Source: Bacteroidales bacterium
GTDB lineage: Bacteria > Bacteroidota > Bacteroidia > Bacteroidales > Muribaculaceae
NCBI GenBank assembly: GCA_030536615.1
Contig: JAUNPQ010000001.1
Location: forward strand, 42,612 to 106,611
DNA: 64,000 nt
Reading direction: 5' to 3'
Shown: positions 9,533 through 18,337 of the stretch, piece by piece
Layout: every line of letters starts with the position of its first letter
How positions within the stretch are numbered: the stretch's first letter is position 1
Made by a program: the position numbers and the translations under genes
Notes under the pieces: generated by a model
The model's input: only the letters and a program-made list of their open reading frames with translations
The model's database searches: none
What the model was told of the DNA's origin: nothing

Positions 9533-10481
9533 TGTCAAGAGCTTGGGTGAGTTTGCGGCATATGCGCTCATGGCGCACCACCATGTATATGAGCAGGCCG
9601 TTGAGGACTATGAGTTCAAATGCGAAGTAGAGCCAGGGCATTTTTGCAAAGATGGCCAGAAAGAGCACTATGCACCGCCAGTTGAAAGAGAGAATGTTGG
9701 TGTATTTCATCAGCGGCAGTGACAGGCGCCGGAAGTTGTCGCGGAATGTGCGGGGTATTTTTCCATCAGGATAGTGTGTGTGCAGGGCGAAGCGCAGCCG
9801 TTGCATGGCCGGGGTCATCTTTTCCTGGTTTACGGTGTATGCAGTGTAGAAGGTCAGCACAAGTTTCTGCCAGAAGTTGTGTTTCCATGTCAGAGCCGAG
9901 AGCCTTGCCTCGAGTTTTGAGGAGTTCTCAAGCTCGCTGCCCTCCTCGCCTTTCAGGAAGTAGAGGTGGAACTGGCGGTAGTAGTCAGCCATCGCCGCCT
10001 GTTTGGCATGGCACAGGCCGGTGACCACGGCAATGACCCATATCAGCCACGGGTGTTCCATGAAAAAGGCCGATGTCACGTTCTCGCGCAGGCAGATGGC
10101 AACATATATGGTCGCGAACCAGAGGTCTCCGGCCATTCCGTCAAGGATGCGGCCTATGCGCGAGTATTGGTGTGTCATGCGCGCCAGTTGGCCGTCGGCG
10201 CTGTCAAAGGAGTTTGCCCAGACAAGGAGCACCATTCCCAGCACGTTTATCCACATGTCATTGAAGTAGAAGGCCACGCCGGCGCCTATGCCCAGAAATA
10301 TCGAGGCGATGGTGATGGCGTTGGGAGTCACTCCGAGCCTGCGGGCCAGACATGCCCACATGTAGCCTATGGGACGGTAGAATGCAAGATCTATATGTTC
10401 TTCGGTATCGGCGCTTTTGAGCGTGTCGCGGTATGAGGTCTTGGTGGAGGAGGATGTGTGCTGTGTCTCTGTTTTTGTCAT
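9519..10481 (-). CDS. CDP-alcohol phosphotransferase family membrane protein
   Basis: 320 residues with several hydrophobic segments (about residues 55-95, 135-165 and 265-305). Members move a phosphoalcohol from a CDP-activated donor to an acceptor such as glycerol phosphate or inositol (phosphate). The signature is present as DSADGQLAR, eight residues, then GRILDGMAGD. The usual spacing is G-x3-D-x3-D, whereas here the final Asp is one residue late (D-GMAG-D). It is 9 bp downstream of the ATP-grasp gene and overlaps the HAD gene. Product unknown; a phosphatidylinositol-phosphate-like lipid is one possibility. Confidence 0.85.
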   Translation of the reverse strand: MTKTETQHTSSSTKTSYRDTLKSADTEEHIDLAFYRPIGYMWACLARRLGVTPNAITIASIFLGIGAGVAFYFNDMWINVLGMVLLVWANSFDSADGQLARMTHQYSRIGRILDGMAGDLWFATIYVAICLRENVTSAFFMEHPWLIWVIAVVTGLCHAKQAAMADYYRQFHLYFLKGEEGSELENSSKLEARLSALTWKHNFWQKLVLTFYTAYTVNQEKMTPAMQRLRFALHTHYPDGKIPRTFRDNFRRLSLPLMKYTNILSFNWRCIVLFLAIFAKMPWLYFAFELIVLNGLLIYMVVRHERICRKLTQALDNDEF

Positions 10482-10490
10482 GTCTTTCTT

Positions 10491-11363
10491 TTACTGCTTG
10501 GCTGTATGGGCTTTTATGGCTGCCATGATGCATTTGGCAATGTGAGGCGCAGCCTGGACGCGGCAGGGAGCGAAACTTGGCCAGTCATTGAAGTCAATTA
10601 TGCTCACTGATCCGTCGTCGGAGACAATGCAGTCTCCCCCGTAGATTTTCACGTCAAGGACCTCCGAGGCTTCGCGGCATATTTCACGCAGATGGTCCTC
10701 GTCGAATTTCAGTCCGCGGGCCGGCCCGTTGATGGCCTCGTTGCCATATTTGGAGTGCCCGGCCTCAAGGGGATAGAACCAGTAGAAGAAGTCGGTTCCC
10801 TGCACTCCGTAGAATTTTATGAGGTCACCGTCGAGATGACGGTTTATGACGGCACGTTTTATGCCGCGCAGAAAATATTCCTGGAGCACTTCCTGGGCTT
10901 CCTGGGGGTGGCGCACAAAGCTCACGTCCTCCTTGTGCATGGCGTGGAAGTCGCCGCGTTTTATCCATGCGCGGTCAAAATCCGCTTTTATCATGGCGTC
11001 CACAACAGCCTCGTCGGTGTTGACAATCAGGCTCTCGGGGTAGGGGATGCCTGAGCCTACAAGGATGCGTGTCATGCGTTCACGGGTGCAGTTCTCTATG
11101 CCGTAGCCGGAGTTGATGACCAGCACACCGCTGTCCTCAAGGCGTTGCAAGCGTTCTATGGACCGGTTTTCGCGGCACATATTCACTATTATCCGTTCAC
11201 GGACGTTGTCTGAATCAAGCTGTTCCTCGCTGTAGATGTTCACTTCACAGCCGCGTTTGCGCAGTTCGTCGGCTACAAGGTTGAAGATTGCGGCGTCATT
11301 GCCTATGTGGTTGGGCGAATATGCCCCTGACCGCATTACGCCGGCTATTCTGATATTGGCCAT
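10491..11363 (-). CDS. ATP-grasp domain protein (ITPK/RimK-like)
   Basis: 290 residues, cytoplasmic. The N-terminal Rossmann-like part (IRIAGVMRSGAYSPNHIGND) is followed by ATP-grasp lobes: AWIKRGDFHAM (ATP-binding Lys), VLQEYF, then DLIKFYGV, and IYGGDCIVSDDGSVSIIDFND ending in WPSFAPCR, which supplies the Mg-binding Asp/Asn pair. The last motif recalls the VDINYFPSF-type end of inositol polyphosphate kinases as well as RimK-type ligases. It starts 5 bp after the phosphodiester glycosidase stop, so it is co-transcribed. Substrate unknown. Confidence 0.8.
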   Translation of the reverse strand: MANIRIAGVMRSGAYSPNHIGNDAAIFNLVADELRKRGCEVNIYSEEQLDSDNVRERIIVNMCRENRSIERLQRLEDSGVLVINSGYGIENCTRERMTRILVGSGIPYPESLIVNTDEAVVDAMIKADFDRAWIKRGDFHAMHKEDVSFVRHPQEAQEVLQEYFLRGIKRAVINRHLDGDLIKFYGVQGTDFFYWFYPLEAGHSKYGNEAINGPARGLKFDEDHLREICREASEVLDVKIYGGDCIVSDDGSVSIIDFNDWPSFAPCRVQAAPHIAKCIMAAIKAHTAKQ

Positions 11364-11368
11364 TTGGT

Positions 11369-13711
11369 TTATTTTTTCAATATTTTGGTGGCATTGCCGT
11401 TGGAGTCCATACGTATGTATATGCCCGGTTGCGATGGCTCTGTTCGGCGTCCGTTCAAGTCGTAATAGCGTATCGGCCCGTTGGCTGCATCGGGGTTGCC
11501 GCTGTCCGGAAGAATGTCAATGACGGCGTCTTCGCCGGCAGGAATGGCTGTGTGCACACCGTGCACGCTTCTGATGTCCATTGTGTGGGGAGCATTTGTG
11601 GTGCCGCTCACGGAGAATCCTATGGTTGTGAGGGTCAGCGGATAGATGGCCATGTCATCGGGATCTGCAAAATCCTTGATGCTGAGCATGGCACGGTGTG
11701 TCTTGCCGGCGGCAAACGGTCCGTCGGCAGTTGCCGTTGCGGGTCTCTGGCCATTGGGCTTCAGTGTCACCTGGATGTTTTTGACGGTCACATCGCCGGC
11801 ATTGAAATCAATGGCTATGGAATCAGGCAATGCATACATTTCTTTGTTGAGGTTGACGGTAATCTTGGGAGCGCGGTTGTTGGTGATTGTGTAGCCGAGC
11901 CGGAACGATGTGTCACCGTAAGGTGTCAGGGTGGCGTCCTTGATATATGTGGTGGACAATGTGGTTGACTCATCGGGAACTATGTTCAGATATCTTTTTG
12001 AGGGGCGCTGCACGGTCACTGCAATGGCGTCGCTGAAGCCGTCAACGGTTCCGGTGACGGTTGCGGTGCCCTCGCTGATGCCGCGTATCACTCCGTTGTC
12101 ATCGACGGTTGCCACTCCCGGATTGTCAGAGTGCCATGTCAGCGCGCGGTTGTCAAGCGGAAGTTCAAGATCGCCGATTGTTGCCGTGACTTCGGTGTAA
12201 TAGTCTCGGAAACCGTCAACAATCACGTTGTCAAGGCGGAACGACGGCTCGCCTGCGCCTACAATCACGGGTACGGTTGTTGTCACACCGTTATATGTCG
12301 CTGTCAGTTTGTGTGTGCCCGTGCCGGTGACAAGAAGTGTTTTCCCGTCGGGTGATATTTCGCCAAGTTCCGGTCCGCATGACAGTGTGGCGTTGCCAAA
12401 AGCTGTGTCAAGAAGCAGTCCATATTGGTTATAGGCGTAGAGTGTGGGGGTGTAGCGCCCGTATTTGGGAAGTGTGACAATCTGATCTGTGAAGCGTATG
12501 TCCGTTATATTATTGTCATCCGGGGCGGTGTATACACACCATACAGTGTTGGTCACCGCACGCTCGCGGCTGTCGGAAGGCTGGTTGCGCACTCCGAACG
12601 CTGTGGTGTAGAGCGCCGAGGAACCGCCACCGTCAAAGTTCATGGCCTCGGTGCAGCCCACTTCACGCATGATGTCGGCAAGTACGCGCGACACTACTCC
12701 CACCGATATGCCTGAGCGGCCGTCCACAACCATGAGCACAAGTTTTGTGCCGTCGGCATTGAAGCCTATGGCTGTGCGCGGCTGGTTGGATGTCAGATGG
12801 TCAAGGGCGCCCTGGGTGTCGAGGGTGACGCCTCCGCGCAGTATCTCCGGATTTCCGGAGGCCATCTGGGTTATGTTCTGCCCCGCCAGTGAGGGGTAAA
12901 GGTCAAGGGTCACGATGTCTCCTGTGTGCAGATCGCGTATCATGGCGCCAGCATAGTCGGCTGAGGAATTTGAGGCGTAATGTCCTGACAACACGTATCC
13001 TCCGGCGGGTATGGCCATTGATCCGGCCCCGGCAGGCTCGCTGGTGACTTTATAGCGTCCTTTGCCGGTGAATGAGATGGTTGCTCCGTCAAGGGGCTCT
13101 ATGCTCACTTCATATCCGTATTTGTTTGTGCCTGATGTGCTGCCGTTGTGGCGCAGGGTGTAAATGTTCAGCCCGTTTTCACCGCGCGTGCCGTTTATGC
13201 CGTTCACGACGTGTGTGCGTCCGTCAGGGAAAGTGCATGTCCCGGTGTATCCCAGTACGCCGATGTGCGGTTTCTTGTCAGCGGTCATATACCAGTTGCA
13301 CCAGGCGTTGCCGACGGCATTGTATACTTCCGAGTCCACCACCGTTGATCCGCAGGGGGCATTGTTGGCGAAAAAGTCAGCGTTGACGCCGGCAAAATAG
13401 CGTGCGCCCTCGCGGTCGGCCTGTTTCTGCTGGGCTGATGGAGTGGCGCATTGCGAGAATTTGTTGCCGGCTTTCACGGCGCGGATATCCACATAGGGGT
13501 TTGTAAGGTCAGTGGTGGTGTAGAACAGGCGCAGTGATTGCGCACCGCCGAGCTGCAGGTTTGTCTGTGTTGTCCCGGGGCCTATCTGGGCATGGAAAAG
13601 TGTGTCTACCGTATAGACTTTGTTCTGCAAAGTCCATTGTGTGCCGGCAGATGCGGTAATGGCGGCCATACCGATGATCAGCATCGTGGCGGCGGGAATC
13701 AGTTTTTTCAT
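11369..13711 (-). CDS. Secreted phosphodiester glycosidase (NAGPA/DUF2233), first gene of a four-gene operon
   Basis: 780 residues from ATG 13711, which begins a clear signal peptide (MKKLIPAATMLIIGMAAITASAG); 66 further in-frame codons upstream cross the promoter and are rejected. The glycosidase domain has GVNADFFAN and the catalytic-loop motif NFDGGGSSALY. A Big_2-like segment (HSDNPGVATVDDNGVIRGIS) and a C-terminal tail (IRYYDLNGRRTEPSQPGIYI) follow, like those of exported type IX secretion clients. It shares domain order and the TVDTL-IGPGTTQT block with the protein at 2260-4767. Expected to act outside the cytoplasm on a sugar phosphodiester. Confidence 0.85.
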   Translation of the reverse strand: MKKLIPAATMLIIGMAAITASAGTQWTLQNKVYTVDTLFHAQIGPGTTQTNLQLGGAQSLRLFYTTTDLTNPYVDIRAVKAGNKFSQCATPSAQQKQADREGARYFAGVNADFFANNAPCGSTVVDSEVYNAVGNAWCNWYMTADKKPHIGVLGYTGTCTFPDGRTHVVNGINGTRGENGLNIYTLRHNGSTSGTNKYGYEVSIEPLDGATISFTGKGRYKVTSEPAGAGSMAIPAGGYVLSGHYASNSSADYAGAMIRDLHTGDIVTLDLYPSLAGQNITQMASGNPEILRGGVTLDTQGALDHLTSNQPRTAIGFNADGTKLVLMVVDGRSGISVGVVSRVLADIMREVGCTEAMNFDGGGSSALYTTAFGVRNQPSDSRERAVTNTVWCVYTAPDDNNITDIRFTDQIVTLPKYGRYTPTLYAYNQYGLLLDTAFGNATLSCGPELGEISPDGKTLLVTGTGTHKLTATYNGVTTTVPVIVGAGEPSFRLDNVIVDGFRDYYTEVTATIGDLELPLDNRALTWHSDNPGVATVDDNGVIRGISEGTATVTGTVDGFSDAIAVTVQRPSKRYLNIVPDESTTLSTTYIKDATLTPYGDTSFRLGYTITNNRAPKITVNLNKEMYALPDSIAIDFNAGDVTVKNIQVTLKPNGQRPATATADGPFAAGKTHRAMLSIKDFADPDDMAIYPLTLTTIGFSVSGTTNAPHTMDIRSVHGVHTAIPAGEDAVIDILPDSGNPDAANGPIRYYDLNGRRTEPSQPGIYIRMDSNGNATKILKK

Positions 13712-13795
13712 CGGGGTTATTTGCTTTAGGTGTCTGAATATGAAAAGTTTGCGCCGAATGAGCCAGTAGAGGCACACCGGCGCGTAAAACGTGCA

Positions 13796-13826
13796 CAAAG
13801 GTAGTGAAGATTTGCCAAAAATGCAA
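13796..13826 (-). promoter_or_regulatory. Promoter of the phosphodiester glycosidase operon
   Basis: Minus-strand TTG (13826-13824), 20-bp spacer, -7 TACCTTTG (13803-13796). The leader to ATG 13711 is about 75-80 nt. It separates the operon from the beta-barrel gene upstream. Confidence 0.75.
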
Positions 13827-13838
13827 GTCTGTGAAAAA

Positions 13839-16658
13839 TCACAGGCGAGGGGGGCGTCCGCCGCGTCCCGGAGGCGGCCCTCCGGGGCCTCCGCGGTGGC
13901 GGAAGTCATCGTTGCGCGATGCCGGTTCGTTGCCTTTGCCGAATGTGTTGAATTTCCAGGCCACTGTCACCATGAAATAGCGTGTCAGGGAGTTGTACAT
14001 GGTGTCATCGATGTAGTTGGCGGTTATGTTGCGGCGTACATTCTCTTTCTGCTGCAGCAGGTCATAGGCTTTCAGGGAGAGTGTCAGTGAACGGTCACGC
14101 AGGAACTGATAGGAGAGTGTGGCGTTCCAGAGGCATTCATTGGTGTTGAAGCCGGCGGCACGGCCCGATGTGCGTGCATAGTTGACATCTGTGGAGAGCA
14201 CAAGCCCGAAGCGTGTATACCATGTGCCGTTGAACATTCCGCCATAGGTGTGCACCGTCTGATTGCCCGAGGCGGTGCCGGCGCTGTTGTGTGTTGTCTG
14301 TATGGAGTAGCGGGGACGTACCTCCAGCTCAAGATCGGCGGGACGCCATGCTATGGCCGGCATGAGGTTTAGGTTGAGGCTCTGGGCAAGGTTGCGGATG
14401 CCGTTGCTGTAGCCTACGTCGTGGCTGTAACGCCCGAAGGCATGCATGTTCAGCACAAACGCTTTGTTGCGCAGAGGCATGGAGTACATGCCCATGGCCA
14501 TTATGTTCCACACGCCGTTGACATTCTGGTAGGTGGTGGTCTGGCCGCCGGTGGAGGTGTTGAATACTGTCTGTGACACTATCGAGTTCTGCACAACCTG
14601 GGCATCGGCCATCACCATCAGACTCCGCTGGCTCTCGGCGTTGAAATTCTGTGCGCGCAGACGCACGCTGTGGGTGAATGACGGCGCCAGCGCCGGGTTT
14701 CCGACAACCACACGCAGGGGGTCGGAATAGTCTGCCACGGGCTGCATCTGTGCCATTGAGGGCTGGGATGAGCGGCCACGGTAGTTGAGGGTCAGCGAGC
14801 GTGTCTTTGAGAACTTGAGACGATAGCGCAGAAAAGGAGCCACGTTGAGCACATGGCGTGTTATGTCGCGACGGGAGTCTATGAGGTCAATGGACTTTGA
14901 CGTCTGTGGAACCAGCGATATACCCACGTCAAGGTTTGTGCGCTTGTCCACGTGCTTGTAACCGACCCTTATGTCCTGACTCATGTAATCGTTGCGGAAG
15001 CGGTTGCTGAGGTCTTCGCGCCACACTTCCTCGTCGGCTATCACAGGATTGCCCAGCCATCCGTCCGGCCATGTCACAGGGTGGTCATAGACCATCTTGT
15101 CGGCATTGTTCCATCGATATCTGAAATTATAGGCCAGAGTGATGAAGTTCCCTTTCTTGGCATTGCCTATGGGCTCTGTCCATGACACACGTCCGGAGAC
15201 ATTGTTGCTCCAGGTATGGTCATCGGCATACTGGTCATAAAGATCAGTGGAGTCATTGTACAGATAGAAGCGGTTCCAGGAGTAGGTGTCCTCGTGCTGC
15301 CGCACGTTGCTGCTGTTGAAACGGGCATGCACGGAGAATGAACGTCCCGGTCGGCTGCGGAACTTGTGGTTGTAGATGATTTCTGTGCCGAACTCCCATG
15401 ATTTTCCGTCGGATGACGCGATGTTGCGTGACCGTGTGATGTCCTCGCGCAAGGCTGATTGTGTCAGCGATGAGTCAGAGCTCCGGGAGTCGCTTTTGTT
15501 GAACATCATGCGTGGGCGCACCTCAAGGGTGTTGAACGAGTCGGGATTCCATTGTATGCGGAAATCGGCGCGGAAATTGTGGCCTTTGTCGCGGGCGTGT
15601 TTCCAGCTGTCCATGAATGATTCATTGTCGGGAATGACATATTGCCGGCTCTGCCTGGTGATGGTATTTATGGATGTGTGGCTGTACATCACGTTTCCGC
15701 CCACGCGGAATATCTCGGCATTGCCCACGTTGAAGTTCAGGCCAAGAGCCTGTGAGAGTGTGATGCCGTTGTCACCGCCGAAACGGCGGAAGCGTCCCGA
15801 TGCTCCGTCTGTGAACCCCGGCTCGTTTATGTTGTTGAGACCGCCGAGCAGGGTTATCTGGTTGTCGTTCCAGAAGCGGTTGACGGTGAATGTGCCCATG
15901 TAGCGGCTGTCAGTTCCGGCTCCGGCTTCGGCCTGGCCGAACCATCCGTTTTTCATGCCTTTTTTGACGGTGAGATTGATGACGGTCTCTTCTTCGCCGT
16001 CGTCAACACCGGTTATGCGGGCCAGATCACTCTTGCGGTCCACAACCTGAAGTTTGTCAATCATGTTGACAGGCAGGTTCTTTGAGGCCACTTTGGGGTC
16101 ATCGGCAAAGAATTCCTTTCCGTCAACAAGTATTTTGGTCACTGATTTGCCGTTGGCGGTGATTGAGCCGTCCGTGCCCACTTCAACGCCGGGGAGACGT
16201 TTCAGCAGATCCTCGACCACGGCATTTGGCTGTGTCTTGTAGGTGTCTGCGGCAAATTCAACGGTATCCTCCATCACTTTCACAGGTGTGCGTATGCCTG
16301 TCACCACTGCCTCACGCAGTGTAAGGGCGTTCTCGCTCAGCACAATGGCGCGCAATGTCACATTCGAGTTGTTGACTGTCAGATTCTGCCGGGAGGCCTG
16401 ATAGCCCACATATGAAGCCTCGAGCATGTAGCGGCCTTTGCCTATGTTTTGCAGGTGGAACTTGCCGTTGTTGTCGGCAACGGCACTTTTCACGAAAGTG
16501 CTGTCCTTTGTGGCTTTGAATAGGCGTACGGAGGCTCCGATGAGAGGTTCTCCGTCGGTGTCGCAGATGCTGCCGCTGATGGTATAGGCCTGTGCGGCAA
16601 GAGTGCCCAGAGCCATGAGCATGAGAGTGATGAATGTGCGGAAACGCTTGATGTTCAT
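13839..16658 (-). CDS. TonB-linked outer-membrane beta-barrel protein (OMP_b-brl_3 type)
   Basis: 939 residues. Signal peptide (RTFITLMLMALGTLAAQA), then a carboxypeptidase-regulatory-like beta domain (YTISGSICDTDGEPLIGASVRLF), a plug domain (ALTLREAVVTGIRTPVKV; LLKRLPGVEVGTDGSITANGK), and a barrel of about 700 residues with many aromatic-rich strands. After the likely last strand (FMVTVAWKFNTF) there is a tail of about 35 residues dominated by Gly, Pro and Arg, unlike the aromatic end typical of TonB receptors. No SusD partner is adjacent, so this is not a classical SusC. Ligand unknown. Confidence 0.85.
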   Translation of the reverse strand: MNIKRFRTFITLMLMALGTLAAQAYTISGSICDTDGEPLIGASVRLFKATKDSTFVKSAVADNNGKFHLQNIGKGRYMLEASYVGYQASRQNLTVNNSNVTLRAIVLSENALTLREAVVTGIRTPVKVMEDTVEFAADTYKTQPNAVVEDLLKRLPGVEVGTDGSITANGKSVTKILVDGKEFFADDPKVASKNLPVNMIDKLQVVDRKSDLARITGVDDGEEETVINLTVKKGMKNGWFGQAEAGAGTDSRYMGTFTVNRFWNDNQITLLGGLNNINEPGFTDGASGRFRRFGGDNGITLSQALGLNFNVGNAEIFRVGGNVMYSHTSINTITRQSRQYVIPDNESFMDSWKHARDKGHNFRADFRIQWNPDSFNTLEVRPRMMFNKSDSRSSDSSLTQSALREDITRSRNIASSDGKSWEFGTEIIYNHKFRSRPGRSFSVHARFNSSNVRQHEDTYSWNRFYLYNDSTDLYDQYADDHTWSNNVSGRVSWTEPIGNAKKGNFITLAYNFRYRWNNADKMVYDHPVTWPDGWLGNPVIADEEVWREDLSNRFRNDYMSQDIRVGYKHVDKRTNLDVGISLVPQTSKSIDLIDSRRDITRHVLNVAPFLRYRLKFSKTRSLTLNYRGRSSQPSMAQMQPVADYSDPLRVVVGNPALAPSFTHSVRLRAQNFNAESQRSLMVMADAQVVQNSIVSQTVFNTSTGGQTTTYQNVNGVWNIMAMGMYSMPLRNKAFVLNMHAFGRYSHDVGYSNGIRNLAQSLNLNLMPAIAWRPADLELEVRPRYSIQTTHNSAGTASGNQTVHTYGGMFNGTWYTRFGLVLSTDVNYARTSGRAAGFNTNECLWNATLSYQFLRDRSLTLSLKAYDLLQQKENVRRNITANYIDDTMYNSLTRYFMVTVAWKFNTFGKGNEPASRNDDFRHRGGPGGPPPGRGGRPPRL

Positions 16659-16709
16659 GATAAGTTTCTGCAGGGTTTCTGAATAAAAACAGCTTCTATA
16701 TTATGTCTA

Positions 16710-16742
16710 TGTGCGACACGCGCAGCCTGCGGATGTCGCACA
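16710..16742. repeat. Strong hairpin upstream of the beta-barrel gene
   Basis: TGTGCGACA (16710-16718) and TGTCGCACA (16734-16742) form a perfect 9-bp stem; the 15-nt loop can nest CGCAG with CTGCG. It lies 52 bp upstream of ATG 16658, in the presumed leader of the barrel gene. Role unknown. Confidence 0.6.
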
Positions 16743-16785
16743 CAGGTAATGACCGCGTATAAAGAAAAAAGTAAAAGCAAAGAGT

Positions 16786-16818
16786 GGCTAAAAAAGCGTT
16801 ATTTTGCATTTTTTAGCC
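16786..16818. repeat. Ten-bp inverted repeat, possible bidirectional terminator
   Basis: GGCTAAAAAA (16786-16795) and TTTTTTAGCC (16809-16818) around a 13-nt loop. It lies between the cdd terminator and the barrel gene. The A/T runs sit inside the stem, as in some bidirectional terminators. Confidence 0.45.
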
Positions 16819-16841
16819 AAAAATACCCTTGTTTTCAAGGG
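16819..16841 (-). terminator. Intrinsic terminator after cdd
   Basis: On the minus strand CCCTTG-AAAA-CAAGGG (16841-16826) is followed by TATTTTTGG. A compact stem plus a T-run about 100 bp past the cdd stop. Confidence 0.65.
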
Positions 16842-16940
16842 AAATTTTACAAAAATTTAATTTTTCCGCAGATGGGATTCCCGATTTTCCCCTTGGAAGG
16901 CGGTGTGTTTGTATGGCTCCCCGGTCAGTCGGGCAGCCTC

Positions 16941-17414
16941 TTAGAATTCTGTGAATGTGAGCGGCAGCAGGCTTTTCACTGACGGAACTTCATAGACTTT
17001 GTCGCGTCCCACCAGAAGCAGCGGCACATCGTGGCCGGCGCGTCCCTCATATTCCATCAGGGCCTGGCGGCAGTGTCCGCAGGGTGACACGGGTGTGTCC
17101 AGAAATTCACCGTTGCCGTCGCGGGCGGCAACAGCTATTTTTATAAAGGCGGCGTCAGGATATTTGGCACCGGCATAAAAACAGGCCGAGCGCTCGGCGC
17201 ATGTCCCGGAGCTGAACGCTGCGTTCTCCTGATTGGAGCCGCAGACAATCTGACCGTTGTCAAGTGCTATGGCTGCGCCCACATGGAAGTGGCTGTAAGG
17301 GACATAGGAACGGAATGTGGCTTTGCGGGCTTCCTCAACCAGTATGGCGTCGGCATTGCTCAGTTCCTGATAATTGTATTCTTTTACTGTTGTAGTGACA
17401 TTGAATTCTCTCAT
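16941..17414 (-). CDS. cdd: Cytidine deaminase
   Basis: 157 residues. Zinc-dependent hydrolytic deamination of cytidine and deoxycytidine in pyrimidine salvage. The zinc site is visible as CAERSACFYAG (Cys plus catalytic Glu) and SPCGHCRQAL (two Cys), with the substrate loop SNQENAAF before it. Length is typical of the small homotetrameric type. Monocistronic: it has its own promoter (TAAATTTG at 17512-17505) and a terminator downstream. Confidence 0.96.
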   Translation of the reverse strand: MREFNVTTTVKEYNYQELSNADAILVEEARKATFRSYVPYSHFHVGAAIALDNGQIVCGSNQENAAFSSGTCAERSACFYAGAKYPDAAFIKIAVAARDGNGEFLDTPVSPCGHCRQALMEYEGRAGHDVPLLLVGRDKVYEVPSVKSLLPLTFTEF

Positions 17415-17504
17415 GGCGTGTTTTAAGAGGGCGTTTAATAATAGGTGTTAATGTCAGAGCGCCCTGGTGGCAGTTGCCGCCCGTGACGTGGGATTTCTAT
17501 GCCG

Positions 17505-17512
17505 CAAATTTA
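17505..17512 (-). promoter_or_regulatory. cdd promoter -7 element
   Basis: Minus-strand TAAATTTG; a TTTG is present upstream at 17534-17531 with an 18-bp spacer, slightly short of the usual 19-21. Confidence 0.6.
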
Positions 17513-17575
17513 GAATTTTTCAGTCAGAAACAAAAAAAATGGACGTTAATATTTTTATATGTGGGGAATAAAGCG

Positions 17576-17583
17576 TAATTTTG
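17576..17583 (+). promoter_or_regulatory. Promoter -7 element for the TPR gene at 17690
   Basis: TAATTTTG fits TAnnTTTG; the -33 region is T-rich without a clean TTTG. The leader would be about 100 nt. Confidence 0.55.
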
Positions 17584-17689
17584 CGGTTCATAAGCGCCAT
17601 GTGCATGCATGGCAGCCTATTGCCGTGGATGCCGGCAGCCCGGGCATCGCGGCGCAACTGATCGTTAATAACACTCTCGGTAACAATAC

Positions 17690-18337
17690 ATGGAAAAGAA
17701 ACAGAACAACGTTCCTCAGAACGTTATGGAAGAACAGGCCATGCGCGACAATGCCATTGCCAAAGTGAACAAGAAACTCATCATAGGCTGTGTGGTGGCC
17801 TTTGTGGCCATTCTTGCCGGTGCCGGCATATGGTACTGGGTGCACACCGCAAATGTTGAGAAAGCCAATGAAGCCATAGGCAAGGCAGACATGGAACTCA
17901 ATGACTCCGTCCGCAGCGCTATGTACAAGCAGATAGCCGATGACGGCAGCAACGCTCCCAACCAGCGCGCCCGCATCATGACCGCCATCAACTACTATGA
18001 TCAGGAGAAATATCAGGAGGCTCTTGACTACCTTGACAAAGTGAGTGTGGGCAGCGATGTCGTGACTGTTGGTGTCAGCTGTCTGAAAGGCGACTGCTAT
18101 GTCAACCTCAACAAACTTGACGAGGCTCTTGACTGCTACAGTGACGCGCTTGATCAGGCCGACGGAAATCCGCAGCTTGTGCCTTATGTGCTTCTCAAAG
18201 AGGCCAACATCTACCGTTCACAGAAAAAGTATGACAAGGAATATGAATGCTACAGCGCCATGCGCACTGACTATCCCACATTCATGCCTGATATAGAGAA
18301 ATATTACGAGCGTGCAAAAATAGCCGCCGGCAAATAA
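17690..18337 (+). CDS. Membrane-anchored tetratricopeptide repeat protein
   Basis: 215 residues. A cytoplasmic N-terminus of about 30 residues precedes one membrane helix (LIIGCVVAFVAILAGAGIWYWV), then a soluble alpha-helical region with TPR-like units (INYYDQEKYQEALDYLDKV; GDCYVNLNKLDEALDCYSDAL; EANIYRSQKKYDKEYECYSAM). The layout resembles YfgM-type ancillary proteins of the Sec translocon and other TPR scaffolds, but the resemblance is only architectural. The next gene is about 200 bp away, so this one is probably transcribed alone. Confidence 0.8.
   Translation: MEKKQNNVPQNVMEEQAMRDNAIAKVNKKLIIGCVVAFVAILAGAGIWYWVHTANVEKANEAIGKADMELNDSVRSAMYKQIADDGSNAPNQRARIMTAINYYDQEKYQEALDYLDKVSVGSDVVTVGVSCLKGDCYVNLNKLDEALDCYSDALDQADGNPQLVPYVLLKEANIYRSQKKYDKEYECYSAMRTDYPTFMPDIEKYYERAKIAAGK

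Noticed and set aside
13712-13909. 66-residue N-terminal extension of the second phosphodiester glycosidase
   Set aside because: It crosses the promoter and the previous gene's end, and would bury a clear signal peptide.
16659-16940. Cobalamin or other riboswitch upstream of the beta-barrel gene
   Set aside because: Only simple hairpins were found; none of the conserved riboswitch core boxes could be seen.
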